From: Flaccisagitta enflata | Taxonomy: Eukaryota; Chaetognatha; Sagittoidea; Aphragmophora | Assembly: GCA_965153355.1 (NCBI GenBank) | Contig: OZ231126.1 | Span: forward strand, 66,340,001 to 66,404,000 | Direction: 5' to 3' | Length of the DNA stretch: 64,000 bases | Part shown: positions 8,823 through 20,237 of the stretch, piece after piece | How positions within the stretch are numbered: the first letter of the stretch is position 1 | Layout of the letters: each line of letters opens with the position of its first letter | The notes under the pieces: generated by a model | Seen by the model: only the letters and a program-made list of their open reading frames with translations | What the model was told of the DNA's origin: nothing | The model's database searches: none | Translations under genes and position numbers: made by a program

Positions 8823-11729
8823 AAAAAGTGCTTAAAAACACCTTAGAATCATGTTTACAACAATTCTTGGTGGTTTGAGCGCATAATTTTAAACTTCAAT
8901 TAGGGTTAGGGTTAGGGTTAGGGTTTGGTCACTCTAACATAAAAACCTTTCAACTTTTCTGACTTTTTTTGATTTCCTATGTCATTTTCTTTCCTCAGTT
9001 GTCCATTACCACTGAAAAACACAAAAAGTGCTTAAAATCACCTTAGAATCATGTTTACAACAAGTCCTGGTGGTTCGAGCGCGTAATCTTAAACTTCAAT
9101 TAGGGTTAGGGTTAGGGTTAGGATTTGGTCACTCTAACATAAAAACCTTTCAACTTTTCTGACTTTTTTTGATTTCCTATGTCATTTTCTTTCCTCAGTT
9201 GTCCATTACCACTGAAAAACACAAAAAGTGCTTAAAAACACCTTAGAATCATGTTTACAACAAGTCTTGGTGGTTCGAGCGCGTAATCTTAAACTTCAAT
9301 TAGGGTTAGGGTTAGGGTTAGGGTTTGGTCACTCTAACATAAAAACCTTTCAACTTTTCTGACTTTTTTTGATTTCCTATGTCATTTTCTTTCCTCAGTT
9401 GTCCTTTACCACTGAAAAACACAAAAAGTGCTTAAAAACACCTTAGAATCATGTTTACAACAAGTCTTGGTGGTTTGAGCACGTAATCTTAAACTTCAAT
9501 TAGGGTTAGGGTTAGGGTTAGGGTTTGGTCACTCTAACATAAAAACCTTTCAACTTTTCTGACTTTTTTTGATTTTCTATGTCATTTTCTTTCCTCAGTT
9601 GTCCATTACCACTGAAAAACACAAAAAGTGCTTAAAAACACCTCAGAATCATGTTTACAACAAGTCTTGGTGGTTTGAGCGCGTAATCTTAAACTTCAGT
9701 TAGGGTTAGGGTTAGGGTTAGGGTTTGGTCACTCTAACATAAAAACCTTTCAACTTTTCTGACATTTTTTGATTTCCTATGTCATTTTCTTTCCTCAGTT
9801 GTCCATTACCACTGAAAAACACAAAAAGTGCTTAAAAACACCTTAGAATCATGTTTACAACAAGTCTCGGTGGTTCGAGCGCGTAATCTTAAATTTCAAT
9901 TAGGGTTAGGGTTAGGGTTAGGGTTTGGTCACTCTAACATAAAAACCTTTCAACTTTTCTGACTTTTTTTGATTTCCTATGTCATTTTCTTTCCTCAGTT
10001 GTCCATTACCACTGAAAAACACAAAAAGTGCTTAAAAACACCTTAGAATCATGTTTACAACAAGTCTTGGTGGTTCAAGCGCGTAATCTTAAACTTCAAT
10101 TAGGGTTAGGGTTAGGGTTAGGGTTTGGTCACTCTAACATAAAAACCTTTCAACTTTTCTGACTTTTTTTGATTTCCTTTGTCATTTTCTTTCCTCAGTT
10201 GTCCATTACCACTGAAAAACACAAAAAGTGCTTAAAAACACCTTAGAATCATGTTTACAACAAGTCTTGGTGGTTCGAGCGCGTAATCTTAAACTTCAAT
10301 TAGGGTTAGGGTTAGGGTTAGGGTTTGGTCACTCTAATATAAAAACCTTTCAACTTTTCTGACTTTTTTTGATTTCCTATGTCATTTTCTTTCCTCAGTT
10401 GTCCATTACCACTGAAAAACACAAAAAGTGCTTAAAAACACCTTAGAATCATGTTTACAAAAAGTCTTGGTGGTTCGAGCGCGTAATCTTAAACTTCAAT
10501 TAGGGTTAGGGTTAGGGTTAGGGTTTGGTCACTCTAACATAAAAACCTTTCAACTTTTCTGACTTTTTTTGATTTCCTATGTCATTTTCTTTCCTCAGTT
10601 GTCCATTACCACTGAAAAACACAAAAAGTGCTTAAAAACACCTTAGAATCATGTTTACAACAAGTCTTGGTGGTTCGAGCGCGTAATCTTAAACTTCAAT
10701 TAGGGTTAGGGTTAGGGTTAGGGTTTGGTCACTCTAACATAAAAACCTTTCAACTTTTCTGACTTTTTTTTGATTTCCTATGTCATCTTCTTTCCTCAGT
10801 TGTCCATTACCACTGAAAAACACAAAAAGTGCTTAAAAACACCTTAGAATCATGTTTACAACAAGTCTTGGTGGTTCGAGCGCGTAATCTTAAACTTCAA
10901 TTAGGGTTAGGGTTAGGGTTAGGGTTTGGTCACTCTAACATAAACACCTTTCAACTTTTCTGACTTTTTTTGATTTCCTATGTCATTTTCTTTCCTCAGT
11001 TGTCCATTACCACTGAAAAACACAAAAAGTGCTTAAAAACACCTTAGAATCATGTTTACAACAAGTCTTGGTGGTTCGAGCGCGTAATCTTAAACTTCAA
11101 TTAGGGTTAGGGTTAGGGTTAGGGTTTGGTCACTCTAACATAAAAATCATTCAACTTTTCTGACTTTTTTTGATTTCCTATGTCATTTTCTTTCCTCAGT
11201 TGTCCATTACCACTGAAAAACACAAAAAGTGCTTAAAAACACCTTAGAATCATGTTTACAACAAGTCTTGGTGGTTCGAGCGCGTAATCTTAAACTTCAA
11301 TTAGGGTTAGGATTAGGGTTAGGGTTTGGTCACTCTAACATAAAAACCTTTCAACTTTTCTGACTTTTTTTGATTTCCTATGTCATTTTCTTTCCTCAGT
11401 TGTCCATTACCACTGAAAAACACAAAAAGTGCTTAAAAACACCTTAGAATCATGTTTACAACAAGTCTTGGTAGTTCGAGCGCGAAATCTTAAACTTGAA
11501 TTAGGGTTAGGGTTAGGGTTAGGGTTTGGTCACTCTAACATAAAAACCTTTCAACTTTTCTGACTTTTTTTGATTTCCTATGTCATTTTCTTTCCTCAGT
11601 TGTCCATTACCACTGAAAAACACAAAAAGTGCTTAAAAACACCTTAGAATCATGTTTACAACAAGTCTTGGTGGTTCGAGCGCGTAATCTTAAACTTCAA
11701 TTAGGGTTAGGGTTAGGGTTTGGTCACAC
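8823..11729 (+). repeat. 200-bp satellite with TTAGGG repeats, block 1b
   Basis: About 15 monomers at 200-bp spacing (tracts at 8901, 9101, 9301 and so on to 11701) with only scattered point changes between copies. The block stops 10 bases past the last TTAGGG/TTTGG tract, where the LTR of the Gypsy element begins. Short frames that contain the telomeric tract are not genes. Confidence 0.95.
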
Positions 11730-12674
11730 TGTGGCTATGATAACCTTTGCCTATTACTTATGTCTTTTATTACATAGCATATTGCTAGAAATAACACAAG
11801 TCCTTTTCTTAATATAGTAGCCTATCCTATATGTAGGGGCTAATGCTCCATACTTGGCAGTTGTATAGAATAGCCTTTGGTGATTCCGAATATACTCTCC
11901 TTTTGCGTTTGCCCCTCCTCGTTCAGAAGATATAGCCGTTTTATTGATGGACCCTCATTTGCATATCGCGGTCGCCCCTTTTCCCTCCATGGTTCCACTC
12001 TGGTTCCACCCCATGGTGCGACGTGTCTATGATAGGTTACCATAATGCTTAACCGGGGAGACCTCATTTCCGGGGTCAGAATTGGGCTGCGATGAGCCGT
12101 TTGGCTGCCCCTGCCCCAAGGCTGATCCAGCCTCTGTTTCTTCCCCCAGCCTGGAGGATTTGCCTCCCGGTCCCTTGATAGATTGCTCATTTATCTTTGA
12201 TGTAGTAAGCTTCGGTTAAGTCCCCACAGAGGGCGCTACTAGTTCTTTTTACTCCTTGGGATTTGCCCTTGGCATTTAATGTAAGAAGCCCCTTGCTCTT
12301 TTGTTGGAGTAGGAAGCCCCACTTTGGAGCTTCTCTTAGCTGAATGCTTCGACCTCGAAGCTTCCACTCTGTTGCATAGCAACCGATGCTTCTCCCTCTC
12401 TTTTCTCCCCTAGCTTTTTGGCGGCTCGGTTTGAATGGAAGCATCGGATGGACATGGCCGCTGGTCCTTACCTTAGCAGTCTCTGCCCTTTAGACTGGTT
12501 AGTTCTCGCCAGGTCTCAGGCCTGTTTGAATCTATGTGAGTGGAATATTATTCTCCCGTGGACATTTAATAAATAAAGATAGAGGAAACTATCTTACATG
12601 TTGTTGGTTATTCTTTCGCCTATAAACAATGTTATGTATTAAATGTGGATGTAAGTAAAATACTAACATCTACA
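11730..12674 (+). repeat. 5' LTR
   Basis: Starts TGTGGCTATG and ends ACATCTACA, the canonical TG...CA termini. AATAAA occurs at 12568-12573. Two minus-strand frames of 116 and 85 codons occur identically in both LTRs and have no recognisable content; I treat them as non-coding. Confidence 0.95.
12568..12577 (+). promoter_or_regulatory. Polyadenylation signal in LTR (AATAAATAAA)
   Basis: Overlapping AATAAA hexamers about 100 nt before the LTR end. The same site in the 3' LTR (21360 onward) would direct 3' processing. Promoter elements in U3 could not be assigned confidently. Confidence 0.5.
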
Positions 12675-12677
12675 TAT

Positions 12678-12690
12678 TGGTGAGCCCGAC
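12678..12690 (+). promoter_or_regulatory. Putative primer-binding site
   Basis: TGGTGAGCCCGAC begins 3 nt after the LTR end. It opens with TGG, complementary to a tRNA CCA tail, and is in the expected place. The tRNA was not identified. Confidence 0.55.
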
Positions 12691-14421
12691 AAAAGAACAG
12701 TAATTCTCCCAACCAACAGACCCCCCCGGCTGGAAAAGTAAAGTGCCTTACAGAGTACAGCTGGGGCCGATGCGTCGAGTCTTCACATCCTTCTCCAACA
12801 GCTCCAAGAGGGTCCCGAGACTGGGCTTGCTTCGGCAGCTGTCAAGGGCGAACGCCGGACCGGTCAACCGCCTTGGAGATAGGCCATAACGGGGGTCTGG
12901 TGCAGGAGCCACCACCCTCCCCAAAGGGTGAGCCAGACAAAGTGATATACAACTATAGACAACATTATAATCACTAACAACAACCCTGTTAACAGCCAGA
13001 CTTGACACACACATTGTTCTCTTATTAAACATTGAATTCCTCATTACTTCCGCATGTTCACGACTTCGGGGGCGTCAACGAGGCCTTCACACATCGACAA
13101 TCGATCTCGACTCGTCACAGCCGACTCCAGGGGTCCGCCAGCAGCCGTCGAGACCATCAAACTCGCTCCGCCAGCTTCCAACACCTCGTCGGCGACTCCA
13201 TTCGAACTGCATCTTTGAAGACGCACTGCGGCCGAACCGTTTGAAGCGGGACAACAAAATTTGGTACAAAGGTACTCCAGCACCTCCTCTACCACCTCCA
13301 ACCGTCCGCGTCCCTCTCGACCTCCGTCTTCGATGCGAGAATGATCGAGGCGTCGAAGGCCTTCGAAGCTCTATTATCTAAATTCGCCAATTGAGTTATA
13401 TCGAACTTCAACTCGAGTGGTCGGCCAAACCCCTCGACGGATTTGGCTAAAAATTGCTGTGGAGGTCCCCCTTGATGTCCTCTACAAAACGTAACTCTGA
13501 GATACCGCCCGAATCCACGGGAACATCGATTCGGACGTCCACGCCTTCATAGTGCATCTTCGAAGACAGTGTCTTGAAGGATCTTCCATTTCCTCGTCAT
13601 CCACGACTTCAACTACGAATTTGGCGACACCCACGGATGCAGCAGACACCCGGCTACCCTCGACAACCATCTCCCGACTTCCGACACTCCCCCAGCGCCT
13701 GGTCGACGTCGTTTTCCGCATCCTGCATCCGCAGGCTTGTAACAGCTCTAGCAGCCAAACTACTTAACATAGAGAGCTGAAACTCGGATGGTGAACTCTC
13801 AACAGTGTCTACTATCATCTCCGTGACTCACGACGCCTCACTCCCAACCACTTCCGGTTTCCATCTTTTCTCCACTCACCTCGTCGTCGTGCATTAATGA
13901 AAAACATAGGTGGATGCACCTAACAGTGTTATTATCGTTACCTCATCGTTTCTACACTCATACTCATCGAGTAACATCGTTTCTCTCTTCGCTACTTCGT
14001 CCATTATTGAATATACAACAGTCAACAACATTGTTAAATGTTTATATCTGTCTCTGGATCATCACCCCCTCGATTTAAAACTCCCCTCGAGCTCGAGATC
14101 GCGACCATCGATCCGGAATCTTCATCAATGGAATCCTGCTCATGGAATCCTGTTCATGGAATCAGGATTGAGAAGGATTGAGAAGCAGGATTGAGGAACA
14201 GGATTGGGGATCGAGCCTCGATCTAAACTCGTTAGATTTCGATCTAAAACTCATCATCATCCATCTGTTAACATCCATCTGTTATCATCTGTTAATATAA
14301 CAGATATTATCGTTATCTACTCGCTAATTCTTCTCTACTCATCGAGTACTAAAGTTTGTTTCCTCGTCTCCTCGTCATTATTGATTTAACAACACTAAAC
14401 AACAGTTACTAACGAGTAGTA
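12691..14421 (+). other. Unusually long (1.7 kb) Gypsy 5' leader
   Basis: Between the primer site and the gag ATG are only short plus-strand frames and several minus-strand frames of 60-98 codons without recognisable content. Local repeats of GGAATC and AGGATTGAG occur near 14130-14215 and CATCTGTTA repeats near 14260-14300. It may hold packaging or internal-initiation signals; none can be named. Confidence 0.5.
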
Positions 14422-15708
14422 ATGCAACACAACGGCCAAGACGATCACCCACACATTCAAGGCGATCCTTTCACACCCCATCCTCAACAAACTCGTTCTC
14501 CCATCTCTCAGGAAGACAACAATCCCATCCCCATCGAGATAGACGACAACAGTGTTGATACTGCAGCAACAACAACAGCAACAATGCCTACCTTCGAGGA
14601 ACTTCAAGCTCTTGCAGCTGCTCAGTCACAACAGTTGGAGAGAGCAAACGAGATAGTTCAACAACAACAACAGCAGATGATCGACGCTCAAGCAGCATTT
14701 GAGGCTCAGCAAAGACAGCTGGATGAATCCGCCAGGCAAATGGAGCGTCAACAACAAACAATTAACCAACTCTCCTCAGCCTTCTCGACGCTGACGACGA
14801 CAACAGCATCAACTTCAAGTCGTAAAAAGCCTGACATGCCGCCTTTCGATCAGCAGAATGTGTTGATATGGATAAAGAGGCTCCAAGCAGCCTATGATCG
14901 CGCCAACGTTACCCTAGCCAAAGACAAGTTTGCCTATCTTGAGTCAACGTTTGATATAACGTTTAATCCAATCATCAACGACTTCCTGTTTAATTCTCAA
15001 AACACGGATGATGACTGGAACAATTTCATCGCCTACATGAAGTCTGAGTATGGCCCAACTCGTCGTCAAAAGGCAAGGAAACTGATTGGCGAATTGCCTC
15101 GCAATGGCATGAAGCCATCCCAATACATGGCGCAGTTAGAGGAAGAAGTTCGTGACGCGACCCTTGACGACGTCAAAAAGGAACATTTGATGAAAACAAT
15201 TCCACCCCGGATCAGAGAAATCCTCGGCAAAGCTGTAGAGACGAAAACAGCAAAGGAAGTGGCCAAACTGGCTGATGATTACTTTGATAATCAAGGACGA
15301 CCCCTCGAGAAGTCGGCAACATCCATCAACCATGTCGACAGTCAACAGTCATCATCAACAGCATCAGCTCCACCCTCCTTCACTGCTCCCTTCGACGACA
15401 ATGAAACAGACGTTAATTTTGTCAAGAAATCCAATTTCAAAGGCAGACAGAGATCTCAAAGTCGCCCTCGCTTCAGCAACAACAGCAAACAAAGTCACAA
15501 CGCCTCAGCAACAACAGCAACATCGTCATCAAACGCAGCATCTTCCTCTCGTCAACAGCAAGGCAGCAATGGCTTATGTCGTTTCCACAAAATGTTTGGC
15601 GACAATGCAACCAAATGTGTCTCTGATTGCCCTCGTCATTCGTCATTCCTCTCTCAACAGCAAAAGAAGAAGAATCAGGGAAACGGATGGGGGAGTCGCC
15701 GTCAGTGA
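14422..15708 (+). CDS. gag: Gypsy Gag polyprotein
   Basis: 428 codons from an ATG. The N-terminal quarter (about residues 50-120) is Gln-rich and coiled-coil-like (QQLERANEIVQQQQQQ). Residues about 140-300 resemble a Ty3/Gypsy capsid: NVLIWIKRLQAAYDRA, then a helical segment with GPTRRQKARKLIGELPRNG and repeated acidic/basic helices ending in ADDYFD. A Ser/Gln/Asn-rich spacer leads to a Cys/His cluster near residue 385 (LCRFHKMFGDNATKC, then CPRH), a zinc-knuckle variant of the C-x-x-H type seen in invertebrate Gypsy Gags. It packages element RNA in the cytoplasm. The stop (15706-15708) lies just past the frameshift signal, so Pol is made by slippage. Confidence 0.92.
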   Translation: MQHNGQDDHPHIQGDPFTPHPQQTRSPISQEDNNPIPIEIDDNSVDTAATTTATMPTFEELQALAAAQSQQLERANEIVQQQQQQMIDAQAAFEAQQRQLDESARQMERQQQTINQLSSAFSTLTTTTASTSSRKKPDMPPFDQQNVLIWIKRLQAAYDRANVTLAKDKFAYLESTFDITFNPIINDFLFNSQNTDDDWNNFIAYMKSEYGPTRRQKARKLIGELPRNGMKPSQYMAQLEEEVRDATLDDVKKEHLMKTIPPRIREILGKAVETKTAKEVAKLADDYFDNQGRPLEKSATSINHVDSQQSSSTASAPPSFTAPFDDNETDVNFVKKSNFKGRQRSQSRPRFSNNSKQSHNASATTATSSSNAASSSRQQQGSNGLCRFHKMFGDNATKCVSDCPRHSSFLSQQQKKKNQGNGWGSRRQ

Positions 15709-15722
15709 ACGCGGCCACTCCC
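15678..15722 (+). promoter_or_regulatory. Canonical -1 ribosomal frameshift signal between gag and pol
   Basis: GGGAAAC at 15678-15684 is a textbook X_XXY_YYZ slippery heptamer in the gag frame (G GGA AAC). Six bases later a stem can form. GGGAGT (15691-15696) pairs with ACTCCC (15717-15722). After a symmetric C/C mismatch, GCC (15698-15700) pairs with GGC (15713-15715). A -1 shift here leads exactly into the pol frame and bypasses the gag stop 22 bases downstream. Confidence 0.8.
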
Positions 15723-18188
15723 ACTTGTGAAACAGCTCACAATGACTTATTGTACGTCACAGACACCGTCACAAAGAGAAAATGGCTTGTCGACGGTGGC
15801 GCAGTGCTTTCCATCGTCCCTCCCACACTAGCTCAAAGAACAGCCGGTCCCATCTCCACCCAACTTCAGGCGGCAAATGGTACAAAAATACCATGCTATG
15901 GCGTCCAGGAGATGGTAGTTTCACTCGCGGACAGGCAAGTTACTTTCCCAATCACTATCGCAGATGTAAGACAGTCGATCCTGGGAGCTGATTTTTTGGC
16001 CCACAGCTATTTGGCCCCTAACCACAGAGACGGGACGATCTTAGATTTAAAAGACTATTCAGTCTTGAAAGCAGAATTCGAAACAAAGGACCAACCAATG
16101 CGTGTTAACTTTGTTGAGCAGTCAACAGACCCCTTTTACCAACTGTTGGACAAATTCCCGGACCTTTCAAACCCTTCATTCAGGGTTAAAACAGTCGAGC
16201 ATGGGGTACTACACTACATCCCAACTGAAGGTCCCCCTGTCCAATCTAGAGCTCGAAAGCTTTCACCTGAGAAGCTCGCCGTAGCAAAGGCAGAGTTGGA
16301 AAAGTTAGTGGCTTTAGGTGTTTGCAAAAGGGGTAAAAGTGAGTGGTCGTCACCCCTCCTTGTTACGACTAAACCATGTAATAGTCCCTGTACTTGCGCA
16401 ACAGAATCACCATGTGGCGGATGGCGAGTCTGCGGTGATTACCGCAGACTAAATAACATGACAAAAACTGACAGGTACCCAGTCCGAAACCTGAGTGATT
16501 TCAACAACGAATTACGCGGAAAAAAGTATTTCAGCAAGGTTGATTTGCTCAAGGGCTATCATCAGATACCCGTCAGCCCTGAGGATGTAGGCAAAACAGC
16601 GGTGATCACACCGTTTGGGCTTTATATTTTTCCAAGATGCCCGTTTGGTCTCAAGAACGCTGGTCAAGACTTTCAAAGGCTGATGGACCAGGTTCTTGGA
16701 GACGTGCCTCATACATTTGTTTATCTTGACGACATCCTCATTGCGTCAGCCACCCTCCAAGAGCACCTCCAAGACCTCGAGAGGGTATTCACCATCCTCA
16801 ACCAGAATGGCTTGGTTGTTAATCGCAAGAAGTGCGTCCTTGGAAAATCCAAAATCGAGTTTCTAGGCCACGAAGTGGATACACAAGGAATCAGGCCAAT
16901 GAAAGAAAAGGTAGAGGCCATTCTCGCTGTCAAGGCCCCATCGACCGTCAAGGAGCTACAAAGGTTTCACGGGATGGTGAACTATTATAGAAGGTTCATA
17001 AGGTCAGCAGCTCATCACATGTGCCACCTCTTCGAAGCTTTGGCTGGGAAACCAAAGAAATTAGTTTGGAGCGACAAGCTACAATACTCTTTTGATTCCA
17101 TTAAGCAAGCTCTCGCTAATGCAACACTTCTTCACCACCCAGACTCATCTCTACCTCTAGCAGTCACTACTGACGCCTCAGACGTCGCCATTGGTGGTGT
17201 TATCGAGCAGCGTGGCCCAGAAGGATGGGAACCTTTGGCATTTTACTCGAAAAAATTGTCAACAGGACAGCAGGCATGGTGCCCCTATGATCGTGAGCTA
17301 TTTGCAGCACACCAAGGGATCAGGCATTTCAAGTACATGGTCGAAGGCAGACCATTTACATTATACACTGATCACCAAAGCTTAATTCCATCCTTAGCTA
17401 AAAAGACAGATGCACCAACATCTCGGCAAACCAACCAATTAAGCGAAATAGCCGAGTATACCACTGACATCAGGTATCTCGAGGGAAAATCTAATTTCGT
17501 GGCAGACGCATTGTCAAGGCCAAATGGTGGAAATTCATCCGAGAAAAAAGCAGACTCAATCTCAAATGTGGCAAAGTCAAGCAAACTTGGTCGTCATGTA
17601 TTCTTACAAGAGCTCGACAAGATCTGGTCAAGGCAAAAGCAGGCAGATGCAGAAGCACCTCCCATCAACAATGTCGAGTGTAAGGGCTGCTTAACATGGC
17701 AACAATCAAAAGGGAAAACAAATGCAGCAGAAATTAACAGCATTTCGAGTTCAGATTCCTTTGACTGGAATTCCTATGAAAAAAGATTCGAAAAATTGCT
17801 TAATTTCAAAGAAACGCCTTCAAGAGCTGAAAAAACTGCATCCGCTGCAACTGCTCGTCGACAGACGACTTCCGGCTATGGCCTCCCGTCCTCCAAGCAA
17901 GTTAATCCACAACTGGCAGCAATGGACGATCGTTTCACCCCGGAACACATCGATTGGTGCATTCTTCCTCCATCCTCTGGAAGTCAATCAGCTTCAACCG
18001 CACTCGACGACCCACTGCAGCCACAGACGACTTCACATCCGGCTGAAATTCAACAGGCACCTTCAGTCAACATCGTCACACACCATCCAAGTGATAAACT
18101 TGATCTTCCTCGAAGAGAAAAATCCATGGAAGCGTTTATGTCTGATAATCACTCAGTGGCAGCAAATGTGCCAGAAAAAACGCCATAG
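15679..18188 (+). CDS. pol: Gypsy Pol, first part: protease, reverse transcriptase, RNase H
   Basis: This frame is -1 relative to gag and is entered at the slippery site; it is open from about 15627. Order: an aspartic-protease-like region at about 15750-15990 (KWLVDGGAVLSIVPP; the usual D[S/T]GA is DGGA here), then LGADFL. RT follows from about 16230: GWRVCGDYRRLN, SKVDLLKGYHQI, FPRCPFGLKNAG and the catalytic YLDD at 16722-16733. RNase H has TTDASDVAIGGV near 17169, then ELFA, YTDHQSL and VADALSRPN near 17500. A Ser/Gln-rich linker leads to an in-frame UAG at 18186-18188. The frame stays open beyond it through integrase, so the break is a single codon. It copies element RNA into DNA. Confidence 0.92.
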
Positions 18189-20237
18189 ACGCCAAACCAG
18201 CTGGAATTAAATTCTAAAAATCAGCATGTGTTTACCCCTCGAGTGTCTCTAACACACCCTCAAGAGAAATCCACAAATTTCCAAACGATGTCGCCGTCAG
18301 AGCCAGTGTTTCAAAACAACACTAAAAATCCAGATGATGGTGGAAGGATTTCAGAGAAACAGCTGGTAAACGCAAACAAAACAGAAAAAAATTCTGAAAA
18401 TCAGCTGGGTGACTATTCTCAACGTGCTGAATCCAGCAGGAAGGTCCATTTCCTCGAGAAAAATCGCGAAGATGTGGCTACCACAGTGAATGACAGACCA
18501 CAAAATGAAAAACCAATTGCAAAACAAAAACTTGATGATTTGCAATCTGTTATCAATTCAATTGATCACTACCAGCTGGATCTAGAGCAAATGGCCGTGG
18601 ATCAACCCCTCGATCCAGACTTCCAGCAAATCTCTCGCGAAGCTACAACTGGCCTACATTTTAGAAAAGTGAAAATTGGCAATGTTTTCCTTTATGTTGA
18701 CATTTCTAATGGTCCAGCTCGTCCCTTCGTGCCTGCAGCATGGCGTCGAAGAGTATTTGACCTTATTCATGGCTTAGGCCACCCGGGAGTCGAGCGTACT
18801 CGACAGGCCATAAGGGCCAAATTTGTCTGGCCAAACATGAGGCAGGAAGTCTCAAGATGGGCTCGGGAGTGTTTAGACTGCCAGAGGGCGAAAATAACTC
18901 GCCATACTAATCCACCCATCGCCGAGTTCCAGGTGCCACAAAGACGCTTTTCCCACATACATGCAGATCTCGTATCTATGCCTCTCTCGAATGGTTATAA
19001 CCATCTCTTAACAATTGTAGATCGATTCACTCGATGGCCAACGGCTATTCCTCTCAAAGACATTGCGGCTAGCACAGTCATTGATGCATTGACACACAGT
19101 TGGATTTCAACTTACGGCATTCCGGAGACGATAACAACAGACAGAGGATCACAGTTTACCTCAGGAATGTGGACACAACTGTTGCGTGTGTGGGGCATTA
19201 AACACAACACCACAACTGCCTATCATCCGCAAAGTAATGGGCTGGTGGAAAGGCTTCATCGAAGGCTTAAGGAAAGTCTCATCACATTATGCAGAGATGA
19301 AAAAGAAAACTGGTTCTGGGCGCTACCAATGACTTTACTGGCTTTAAGGACTACAGTAAAGCCTGATATTGGCGCTTCACCATCTGACTTAGTCTATGGT
19401 GAGGGAATTTCTGTGCCAGGACAATTGGTTGGTCCTCCCCAGCTGGATGATGCTGAACTCTTACGCCAGCAAAGAGCTACTCTTAGAAACCTCCAAGTTG
19501 AAGTGGAACGGTTGCAGCCTAAGCAAACTGCTCATCACAGGACAGCTCAAGTCCATATCCCAGAGGACCTGGCCACCGCTACCCATGTTCTAGTCTTAAG
19601 AGGCGGAGTCCAACCGTCACTGACTGCACCTTATGACGGACCGTTTCGAGTCCTGTCAAGAAGTCCAAATGGGTTCAGATTACAGTTCCCAGGAAGAGGA
19701 TCGGACATTGTGGCTTTAGCGAGACTCAAGCCAGCATTTATGAGTCGTGACACACCTGCGAGAGAGAGTGACTCTGAGCATGACTTAGAAGATGATGTTC
19801 CTCCATCTCCTCCTCCTCCCGGCAGGCGTCCTGGTCCACGCACCCGCCAACCTGCTCCAACGACACGAGTAACAAGAAGCCAACGTCCTCGCAACGCAGC
19901 TTCACAACAGCCATCATCGAGTGCTTCTGATGGCAATGAGCCCACGTGCGCTCCTCCTCCTTCGTCGTCATCGCGGGTTGTCACTCGTCCTCGTTCCCCA
20001 TCACCTGATGTCAGTCAGGAAAATAACAACGGGCAGCCTCCTCCTCCTCCTCCTTCTCCTCCTGCTGTCATTCGTGACCCTCAGTACCCGGATGGTACCC
20101 CAGACGATACCAATCTGCCAATTGACCCAACTCCTCCCAGAGATTGGCCCAGTTGGATCTCTACTCTTCCTAAAAACAACAGGCAACCATCTCGAACATT
20201 CTCGAATCCCAAGCCTGGGAATTTCTCCCACAGATGA
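18189..20237 (+). CDS. pol: Gypsy Pol, second part: integrase
   Basis: Same frame as the RT part, open from directly after the UAG; the first GTG is at 18228 and no good ATG precedes the domain. After about 180 linker codons comes the HHCC zinc domain (HGLGHPGVERTRQAIR, with Cys at 18870 and 18879). The DDE core follows: Asp at 18966 (HADLVS), Asp at 19140 (TTDRGSQF) and Glu at 19248 (NGLVERLHR), with 35 residues between the last two as expected. A GPY/F-type module (APYDGPFRVLS, VALARLKPAF) follows. The C-terminus is a long Pro/Ser/Arg-rich tail without chromodomain. It should insert element cDNA. Its expression needs readthrough of the UAG or a mutation-free copy elsewhere. Confidence 0.92.
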   Translation, partial: TPNQLELNSKNQHVFTPRVSLTHPQEKSTNFQTMSPSEPVFQNNTKNPDDGGRISEKQLVNANKTEKNSENQLGDYSQRAESSRKVHFLEKNREDVATTVNDRPQNEKPIAKQKLDDLQSVINSIDHYQLDLEQMAVDQPLDPDFQQISREATTGLHFRKVKIGNVFLYVDISNGPARPFVPAAWRRRVFDLIHGLGHPGVERTRQAIRAKFVWPNMRQEVSRWARECLDCQRAKITRHTNPPIAEFQVPQRRFSHIHADLVSMPLSNGYNHLLTIVDRFTRWPTAIPLKDIAASTVIDALTHSWISTYGIPETITTDRGSQFTSGMWTQLLRVWGIKHNTTTAYHPQSNGLVERLHRRLKESLITLCRDEKENWFWALPMTLLALRTTVKPDIGASPSDLVYGEGISVPGQLVGPPQLDDAELLRQQRATLRNLQVEVERLQPKQTAHHRTAQVHIPEDLATATHVLVLRGGVQPSLTAPYDGPFRVLSRSPNGFRLQFPGRGSDIVALARLKPAFMSRDTPARESDSEHDLEDDVPPSPPPPGRRPGPRTRQPAPTTRVTRSQRPRNAASQQPSSSASDGNEPTCAPPPSSSSRVVTRPRSPSPDVSQENNNGQPPPPPPSPPAVIRDPQYPDGTPDDTNLPIDPTPPRDWPSWISTLPKNNRQPSRTFSNPKPGNFSHR

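Noticed and set aside
11840-12444. Minus-strand ORFs of 116 and 85 codons conserved in both LTRs
   Set aside because: Conservation is explained by LTR identity; no recognisable peptide.
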